7,254 nucleotides of DNA, from NCBI GenBank assembly GCA_015490215.1, contig WFYH01000099.1, positions 1-7,254 of the forward strand, read 5' to 3'. The position numbers were made by a program, and so were the translations under genes. The notes below the pieces were generated by a model. It searched no databases. It was not told where the DNA came from and saw only the letters and a list, made by a program, of their open reading frames with translations. This document shows positions 1 through 4,764 of the stretch, piece by piece; positions within the stretch are counted from its first letter, which is position 1; every line of letters begins with the position of its first letter. The DNA is from Aquificaceae bacterium. Lineage in GTDB: Bacteria > Aquificota > Aquificia > Aquificales > Aquificaceae.

Positions 1-1041
1 GAAAACTGCTCTTATGCAGCAAATGCGGAGATAATACCCCTCGGCAAGCCCCAGCCCCAAGAGGAGGAAGAAAAACCCAAGGAGAAGGTTCACACCCCCA
101 ACGTAAGAACCATAGAGGAGCTTTCCCGCTTCCTCAATGTCCCCCCCTCCAAGATACTCAAGGCGATCCTATACATAGTGAGGGAGAAGGAACCCGTTAT
201 GGTTCTTATAAGGGGCGACAGGGAGGTGGACGAGAACAAACTGGAAGCCCTTTTGGGAACCGAGGACTTTAGGCTTGCAAGGGATGAAGAAGTGGCACAG
301 CTTCTTGGAACCGAAAAGGGTTTTATAGGTATCTTCAACCTACCCGAAGGTATAAAAGTGTATTGGGACAACTCCCTATACGGGGTTAAAAACCTCGTGG
401 TTGCCCTGAACGAACCCGACTACCACTACGTGAACGTGAACCCCCACAGGGACTTTGAATACGGAGACTTTGTAGATGTAGCTCAGGTGGAAGAGGGAGA
501 TCCCTGCCCCCAGTGCGGAAGTCCCCTCAAAGTTAAGAGAGGTCTTGAGCTGGGTCACATATTCCTGCTGGGCACCAGATACTCGGAGCCTATGAAGGCT
601 TACTTTACCGACAGGGACGGGACCGAAAAGCCCATAGTTATGGGATGCTACGGCATAGGTATTTCAAGGATAATGGCTGCGCTCGTTGAGCAATATCACG
701 ACGAGAAGGGTATAAAGTGGCCTACACCCGTGGCACCCTTTGAGCTTGCTATCCTGTGCCTGAACACCTCCGACCAAGAGATGGCTCAGGTTGCAGAAAG
801 GCTCTACGTGGAAGCTCAAGAAAAAGGTATAGATGTTATCTACGACGATCGGGAAGAGAGCGCGGGCTTTAAGTTTGCGGATGCGGACTTGGTGGGCTTC
901 CCCTACAGGATAGTGGTGGGTAAAAAGGTAAAAGAGGGTAAGGTTGAAATTCAAAGGAGGGCTACGGGTGAGAGGTGGGACGTCCCCGTGGAGGAGGCTA
1001 TAACCAAGGTCAAAGAGATGATAGATCAGGACAAGATTTGA
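1..1041 (+). CDS. proS: Prolyl-tRNA synthetase, C-terminal part (5' end outside window)
   Basis: Class II aminoacyl-tRNA synthetase that charges tRNA-Pro with proline in the cytoplasm. The frame is open from base 1, so the N-terminal catalytic half (motifs 1 and 2) lies outside; 346 residues are visible. They open with CSYAANAE (residues 3-10), the segment just after motif 2. The bacterial-type INS editing insertion follows, with the HTPNVRTIEEL entry, a conserved Lys in SKILKAIL, a glycine loop (GFIGIFNLP) and a His in DYHYVNVN matching the E. coli editing-site region. RGLELGHIFLLGTRYSE and motif 3 (GCYGIGISR, residues 215-223, with Arg223) complete the catalytic core. From about residue 240 the anticodon-binding domain runs to a normal C-terminus. 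A CPxC pair (Cys169, Cys172), absent from the E. coli enzyme as I recall it, may be a metal site. The kinase gene starts one base after the stop, implying co-transcription. Confidence 0.97.
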   Translation, partial: ENCSYAANAEIIPLGKPQPQEEEEKPKEKVHTPNVRTIEELSRFLNVPPSKILKAILYIVREKEPVMVLIRGDREVDENKLEALLGTEDFRLARDEEVAQLLGTEKGFIGIFNLPEGIKVYWDNSLYGVKNLVVALNEPDYHYVNVNPHRDFEYGDFVDVAQVEEGDPCPQCGSPLKVKRGLELGHIFLLGTRYSEPMKAYFTDRDGTEKPIVMGCYGIGISRIMAALVEQYHDEKGIKWPTPVAPFELAILCLNTSDQEMAQVAERLYVEAQEKGIDVIYDDREESAGFKFADADLVGFPYRIVVGKKVKEGKVEIQRRATGERWDVPVEEAITKVKEMIDQDKI

Positions 1042-1042
1042 T

Positions 1043-1864
1043 ATGGAAACACCTACCTTCAAGGAAGGAGATCTTATCCTCGGATACTACAGGGTTTTGG
1101 GAGTCATAGGGAGGGGAGATTTCGGTATCGTTTACAAGGTCAGGGGTGAGAGGGGAAGGTATAAGGGAAAGATCTTCGCCCTCAAGGTGGCTTCAAACCC
1201 CTATGCGGTGGAAAACCTCTGGAAGGAAGCCCAAACCTTGATCCTCTTTAACCACCCCAACATAATCTCCCTTCAAAGCTACCTCTACAAAAAGGACACA
1301 AAGGAGCTTTACCTCCTTTACGAGCTTATGGATGTAGGCGATCTGAAGGATTGGGTTCTTTCAAAGGGTGGTCTGTCGGAAAAGGAAGCCCTGCGGATCC
1401 TTTGGAACGTGGTAAACGGGCTTGCCTACCTTCACAGCAGGGGCTACATCCACAGCGACATAAAGCCCGAAAATATCTTCGGAAAGAAGGTTCTAAAGAG
1501 TGTCGTCTGGAAGCTCGGCGACTTCGGACTTTTGAAGATAAGAGGCGCCACCTCCGTTCTTGATGTTAAGGGAACCGTAGGCTACATAGCACCCGAGGTC
1601 TTCAGGGGAGAGATCCACAGGAGCAGTGACATCTTTTCGCTGGGGTGTCTGCTTCACTTCATGCTTTTCGGAAGGGACCCCTTTGAGACGGAAGACAGGA
1701 AGGAGAAACTGCGCAGAAACAAGGAGGTTATCTACAGCCTGCCCGAAGATCTGTCGCCCAAGGTGAGGGAGCTTTTGGAAAGACTCCTTGAAAGGGATTA
1801 CAGGAAACGCTTCAGGACGGCGGTAGAGCTTAAGGACTACCTCCTCAAGGAGGGATTGGCTTGA
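1043..1864 (+). CDS. Soluble Hanks-type Ser/Thr protein kinase
   Basis: A 273-residue protein consisting almost entirely of one eukaryotic-like kinase domain, predicted to phosphorylate Ser/Thr on unknown cytoplasmic substrates. Visible motifs: glycine loop GRGDFGIV (23-30), ATP-anchoring Lys48 in FALKV, a candidate helix-C Glu62, catalytic loop HSDIKPEN (137-144, with Asp139, Lys141 and Asn144), DFG (160-162), a P+1-loop threonine (Thr178), APE (183-185) and the subdomain IX Asp196 in DIFSLG. All core catalytic residues are present. The usual HRD arginine is Ser138, so this is a non-RD kinase that may not need activation-loop phosphorylation. No transmembrane helix, PASTA, FHA or other sensor domain is seen, unlike PrkC/PknB. 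The ATG follows the proS stop by one base and has only a weak Shine-Dalgarno-like stretch, consistent with translational coupling. The gene ends overlapping the phosphatase start. Family call is firm; targets are unknown. Confidence 0.93.
   Translation: METPTFKEGDLILGYYRVLGVIGRGDFGIVYKVRGERGRYKGKIFALKVASNPYAVENLWKEAQTLILFNHPNIISLQSYLYKKDTKELYLLYELMDVGDLKDWVLSKGGLSEKEALRILWNVVNGLAYLHSRGYIHSDIKPENIFGKKVLKSVVWKLGDFGLLKIRGATSVLDVKGTVGYIAPEVFRGEIHRSSDIFSLGCLLHFMLFGRDPFETEDRKEKLRRNKEVIYSLPEDLSPKVRELLERLLERDYRKRFRTAVELKDYLLKEGLA
1847..1854 (+). promoter_or_regulatory. Shine-Dalgarno deciding the TTG start of the PP2C gene
   Basis: AAGGAGGG lies six bases before the TTG at 1861, inside the 3' end of the kinase gene. 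It is a near-perfect anti-16S match at ideal spacing, and no competing ATG or GTG in that frame is nearby, so it supports the TTG start and the four-base TTGA overlap with the kinase stop. Confidence 0.75.
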
Positions 1865-2493
1865 GGTATGTAAAGAGGGAGATCTTCAAGGACAGGGAAA
1901 CCTATGCGGACAGGCTCTTTGTTTCGGAAAGCACCTTTGCGGTGGCGGACGGGATGGGAAAGGGTATCGGGGCGAGGCTATCTGCGGAGGAGGCGGTGAG
2001 GCTGTTGGAAAAAGAAGCGCCCATAAAAGACCTTGAGCATATGGAAAGGTTCTTCAAAAGGGCTAACCTGAGGATAATGAAGGAGATTGCCAAGCTCGGA
2101 GACAGGCACGTGGCGGGAACCACCCTGAGCGTTTTGTCTTTGAAAGAAGATACTTACCTGATCGGGCACGTGGGCGACTCAAGAATATACCTAAGGCGTG
2201 AGGGGGATCTGCAGCTCCTTACCGAAGACCAGATAAGATACAAGGAGGGGAAGAAGTATGTTAAAGCCCTCGGGATAGAGTGGAACCCTCCGATAGTCCT
2301 TTCGGAGGGGCGGACGGAAAGCGGAGACATCTTTCTTCTGATCTCCGACGGTGTTGCCGGCACGGTGAAGGACGAAGAGCTGAAAACCGCAATCTCCGAG
2401 GATCTGGAGAGGAGCGCCGACAGAATAGAGAAGATATACAGAGAAAAGCTCTCCGACGAGGACCTTTCCTTTATCCTCGTGCGGGTGGACTGA
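1861..2493 (+). CDS. PP2C-family (PPM) Ser/Thr protein phosphatase
   Basis: A 210-residue, metal-dependent protein phosphatase, the expected antagonist of the kinase encoded just upstream. Motifs in order: Asp17 in YADRLFV (motif 1), DGMGKG (30-35, metal ligands Asp30 and Gly31), GTTL (86-89), GHVGDSRIYL (102-111), LLTEDQ (119-124), LLISDGV (SDG at 162-164, metal Asp163), and a C-terminal DEDLSFILV. In the last motif the canonical DN(I/M)(T/S) aligns with Glu200-Asp201, so one metal ligand may be Glu rather than Asp. DGMGKG replaces the commoner DGMGG. The protein is somewhat shorter than the roughly 240-residue bacterial phosphatases and has no extra domain or membrane segment. The start is TTG, overlapping the kinase stop by four bases, behind a strong Shine-Dalgarno. 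This resembles PrkC/PrpC-type pairs, and co-expression with the kinase is very likely. Catalytic activity is inferred. Confidence 0.9.
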   Translation: MRYVKREIFKDRETYADRLFVSESTFAVADGMGKGIGARLSAEEAVRLLEKEAPIKDLEHMERFFKRANLRIMKEIAKLGDRHVAGTTLSVLSLKEDTYLIGHVGDSRIYLRREGDLQLLTEDQIRYKEGKKYVKALGIEWNPPIVLSEGRTESGDIFLLISDGVAGTVKDEELKTAISEDLERSADRIEKIYREKLSDEDLSFILVRVD

Positions 2494-2498
2494 AAAGG

Positions 2499-2523
2499 TC
2501 GCAGAAACTAAATTTATCTGCGA
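2499..2523 (+). repeat. Inverted repeat in the gap between the phosphatase and hydrolase-like genes
   Basis: TCGCAGA (2499-2505) and TCTGCGA (2517-2523) are exact reverse complements, giving a 7-bp stem with an 11-base loop. The loop contains the palindrome TAAATTTA (2509-2516). No T-tract follows on the plus strand, so it does not look like an intrinsic terminator. It could be an operator, an mRNA-stability hairpin, or chance. Confidence 0.4.
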
Positions 2524-2536
2524 GGGGAAAAACTCT

Positions 2537-2546
2537 GAAGGGAGGG
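2537..2546 (+). promoter_or_regulatory. Shine-Dalgarno of the hydrolase-like gene
   Basis: GAAGGGAGGG ends six bases before the ATG at 2553. It selects that ATG over the long upstream extension of the same frame, and the protein from this ATG begins directly with a signal peptide. Confidence 0.7.
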
Positions 2547-2552
2547 TCTGAC

Positions 2553-3437
2553 ATGGGTAGGTTGGCACTTATCTTGAGCCTTTTGATCTCTTTTAGCTTT
2601 GCGGACGAGTTTATAGAGAACCTCATAAAAAAGCTGGACGAAAGGGGCGAAAAGGCTTGGTGGTGGGATGAACGCTGGTGGAACGAGGGCTACATAGAGC
2701 CTCCGAGGAACTACAAGGTTAAAGTTGAATGGGTCACCGTCACCAACGGGGATGTGGAGATACCTGTGATGGTAGCCCGCCCCGAGCAACCGGGCAAATT
2801 CCCCGGTGTTCTCTTCCTCCACGGCAGAAGGGGACTTGATGACCTCTTCCAGCTCCACGTGAAAAGACTCGCCGCAAGGGGTTTTGTGGTGGTGGCTCCC
2901 GACCTTTATACGGGGCGCTTTATAGAGAGGTTTCCCATCTACCACGATCCGGTGGTTGAGGATGACGCCAACAGGGTATTGGACTACGCCCTCTCAAGGG
3001 AGGATATACACCCCAAAAAGGTCTGCGTTTACGGACTCACGAGGGGCGGTTTTTACTCCCTGAGGCTCTTGGTGGCTAAGGGGAGGCAGAAAAAGGACAT
3101 AGTTTGCTTTGTAGGGTATTATCCCCACCTTCAGGATCCCAACAGACCCGAACCCATGCAGGTTTACAGATACCATGAAGATGTTGAAAAGATAGAGGTT
3201 CCCGTCCTCTTCTTCGTGGGAAGGGACGAGCAGTATCAGAGGCTCAGACCCGCCCTTATGGCGATAGACTACCTGAAATCAAAGGGAAGGGAAGCCTACA
3301 TAGTTGTCTATCCGGGCGTCGGAAGAGGCTTTGACTTTAGAAACGGCAACAGAAGGAAGTTTGCCGACGACCTCGCCGCAAAGGATGCCATAGTTAGGGC
3401 GGCACGCTTTATGAGGGAAAAGCTCGGCGTTGACTGA
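2553..3437 (+). CDS. Exported dienelactone-hydrolase-like protein with altered catalytic triad
   Basis: A 294-residue alpha/beta-hydrolase of the dienelactone hydrolase (DLH) family. The N-terminus reads as a Sec signal peptide: Arg3, a hydrophobic run 4-16, and a likely cleavage after SFA (residue 17), so a periplasmic location is inferred. A Trp-rich stretch (five Trp in residues 36-43) follows. The fold signature is clear: GVLFLHGRRGLDDL, then LAARGFVVVAPDLYTGR. The catalytic positions are unusual. The nucleophile elbow, normally GxCxGG or GxSxGG, is GLTRGG with Thr163. The acid position is plausible at Asp225 (VGRDEQ). The expected GHGF histidine is Arg258 (GVGRGF). Loss of the His argues against classical hydrolase chemistry; a binding role or altered activity is possible. 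It lies 59 bases after the phosphatase, and its stop is two bases from the convergent TetR stop. Family call is good; substrate and activity are unknown. Confidence 0.85.
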   Translation: MGRLALILSLLISFSFADEFIENLIKKLDERGEKAWWWDERWWNEGYIEPPRNYKVKVEWVTVTNGDVEIPVMVARPEQPGKFPGVLFLHGRRGLDDLFQLHVKRLAARGFVVVAPDLYTGRFIERFPIYHDPVVEDDANRVLDYALSREDIHPKKVCVYGLTRGGFYSLRLLVAKGRQKKDIVCFVGYYPHLQDPNRPEPMQVYRYHEDVEKIEVPVLFFVGRDEQYQRLRPALMAIDYLKSKGREAYIVVYPGVGRGFDFRNGNRRKFADDLAAKDAIVRAARFMREKLGVD

Positions 3438-3439
3438 TC

Positions 3440-4036
3440 TTAAGCTTTCAGGGCGTTCCAGATGTTTTCCGCTATGGGGTCAATATAGTGTTCCAGCTCT
3501 TTTTCCAGAACACCCTCCCCTTTCAGGAACACTATTCCGCCCATAGGTCCCATAACCGTAACAAAGGCGGAAAAAAAGTCTTGGTTTCTCAGCTCTCCCT
3601 TCTCCACACCTTCAGTAAGGAGCACCATGACCTCGGTAACCACCTCACCCACACAGGAAAAACCCTCACAACCTCCCTTAAACACCTCCCTGTTTGAGAG
3701 GAAGACCCTTAGGAAGTAATCTATGAGTTCGGGTTCTTCCCGGGAAATTTCAAAGAAGCTTTCCACCAAAAGCCTGATTTTTTCCTTCATGGGAAGATCC
3801 ATATCGTTTATCTTCCTTATGCGCTGTGCCACCCAACCCGAGACGGTAAGCATAACCTCTTTAGCAAGTTCCTCCTTTGACTCAAAGTAATTGTAGAGGT
3901 TCCCAACGCTCATGTTCAGGGCGTTAGCTATGTCAGGTATGGTGGTGTTGTGGTAGCCCTTTTGGGCAAAGAGCCTGCAGGCGGTTCTTATTATCTCAAG
4001 CTTTTTATCCTCTTTCCTTGCCCTCTTCAGGGACAT
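3440..4036 (-). CDS. TetR/AcrR-family transcriptional regulator
   Basis: A 198-residue DNA-binding repressor-type protein. The N-terminal domain is a typical TetR helix-turn-helix: IIRTACRLFAQKGYHNTTI (15-33), then DIANALNMSVGNLYNYFESK (35-54), in which the GxLYxYF recognition region is clear. The rest (about 60-198) is a mostly helical ligand-binding and dimerisation domain without a recognisable ligand signature; it carries a CEGFSC cysteine pair. The ATG at 4036 is chosen because it overlaps the hypB stop by ten bases and places the helix-turn-helix at the usual distance from the N-terminus. An in-frame ATG at 4081 would add 15 atypical residues and overlap hypB by 55 bases. The upstream GGGCGGGGGT is a poor Shine-Dalgarno, so translation may depend on hypB. 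It probably regulates its own operon or nearby genes; the inducer is unknown. Confidence 0.92.
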   Translation of the reverse strand: MSLKRARKEDKKLEIIRTACRLFAQKGYHNTTIPDIANALNMSVGNLYNYFESKEELAKEVMLTVSGWVAQRIRKINDMDLPMKEKIRLLVESFFEISREEPELIDYFLRVFLSNREVFKGGCEGFSCVGEVVTEVMVLLTEGVEKGELRNQDFFSAFVTVMGPMGGIVFLKGEGVLEKELEHYIDPIAENIWNALKA

Positions 4037-4746
4037 ACCCCCGCCCGTGCTTTGAATTTCTCTTTGAGGAAGTCTATCCAAAGGTCCATACCCTCCCCGC
4101 TTTTGGCGGAGAGCTTTATTACCTCTATCTTCGGGTTTACCTTCTTGGCGGAGCGGACCGCCCTTTCCACATCAAAGTCCATATATGGGAGAAGGTCTAA
4201 CTTGGTTATAACCATCAGATCCGCATTTTTGAACATAACGGGATACTTCTCGGGCTTGTCGTCCCCCTCGGTGGTGGAAAGGAGCACCACATTGACGTGG
4301 GCGCCCACATCGTAGGAAGCGGGGCAAACCAAGTTACCCACGTTCTCTATAAAGACTACGTCCAAGGATTCAAGGGGAAGGTGGTGTATCCCCTCGTGAA
4401 CCATGAAGGCGTCAAGGTGGCAGGCCTGCCCTGTGGTTATCTGATAGGCGGGGGCACCCTTAGCTCTGATCCTTTCCGCGTCCCTTTCCGTTTCAAGGTC
4501 ACCCTCTATAACACCTACCTTTAAAGAGTCTCCGAGAAGTTCTATGGTTCTCTCAAGGAGGGTGGTCTTTCCCGCCCCCGGCGAACTCATCAGGTTAACC
4601 GCCAAGATGGAGTGTTTATCAAAGTGTTCCCTGTTTTTTTGAGCCTGCCGGTCGTTCCCCTCAAGTATCTTTTCAAAGACTTCTATCGTCTTCTTTTCGG
4701 GAACTTTCTCCCCCTCGGGCATGGAACATCCACACTCGGTGCACAT
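4027..4746 (-). CDS. hypB: Hydrogenase nickel-incorporation GTPase HypB
   Basis: A 239-residue SIMIBI-class GTPase that, with HypA, delivers nickel to the large subunit of [NiFe] hydrogenases in the cytoplasm. Visible features: N-terminal MCTECGC, the CxxCGC high-affinity nickel site known in E. coli HypB; Walker A SPGAGKTT (55-62); GDLETERD (82-89); the metal-site pair Cys109-His110 in TGQACHLDA; Cys141 in ENVGNLVCP, the third G-domain metal ligand; LLSTTEGDDKPEKYP; and the guanine-specificity motif TKLD. There is no His-rich nickel-storage tract. Length is normal for the family. The ATG at 4746 has AGGAGGG five bases upstream, 18 bases after the c-di-GMP gene stop, and the 3' end overlaps the TetR gene. 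No hypA or other hyp gene is in the window, so hypB sits apart from the usual hyp cluster here. The host is inferred to make a [NiFe] hydrogenase. Confidence 0.97.
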   Translation of the reverse strand: MCTECGCSMPEGEKVPEKKTIEVFEKILEGNDRQAQKNREHFDKHSILAVNLMSSPGAGKTTLLERTIELLGDSLKVGVIEGDLETERDAERIRAKGAPAYQITTGQACHLDAFMVHEGIHHLPLESLDVVFIENVGNLVCPASYDVGAHVNVVLLSTTEGDDKPEKYPVMFKNADLMVITKLDLLPYMDFDVERAVRSAKKVNPKIEVIKLSAKSGEGMDLWIDFLKEKFKARAGVCP

Positions 4747-4751
4747 ATCCG

Positions 4752-4758
4752 CCCTCCT
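4752..4758 (-). promoter_or_regulatory. Shine-Dalgarno of hypB
   Basis: On the minus strand AGGAGGG stands five bases before the hypB ATG, within the 18-base gap after the c-di-GMP gene. The gap is too short to hold a separate promoter, which supports read-through from the upstream gene or a promoter inside it. Confidence 0.7.
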
Positions 4759-4764
4759 GAAGGA

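Noticed and set aside
178..180. GTG as the start of the synthetase gene
   Set aside because: The frame is open from base 1, and the preceding 59 codons match conserved prolyl-tRNA synthetase sequence (CSYAANAE and the INS-domain entry).
2499..2530. Intrinsic terminator after the phosphatase gene
   Set aside because: The 7-bp stem has a long AT loop and is followed by GGGGAAAA, not a T-tract.
2280..2552. Long upstream extension of the hydrolase-like frame
   Set aside because: It would overlap the phosphatase gene by over 200 bases with non-conserved, Arg-rich sequence. The ATG at 2553 has a strong Shine-Dalgarno and starts directly with a signal peptide.
4037..4081. Upstream ATG giving a 213-residue TetR protein
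   Set aside because: It would increase the overlap with hypB to 55 bases and add a tail unlike TetR proteins. The ATG at 4036 fits the family better.
3950..4315. Open frame of 121 codons on the plus strand, opposite hypB and tetR
   Set aside because: It is antisense to conserved HypB and helix-turn-helix sequence, with no domain signature.
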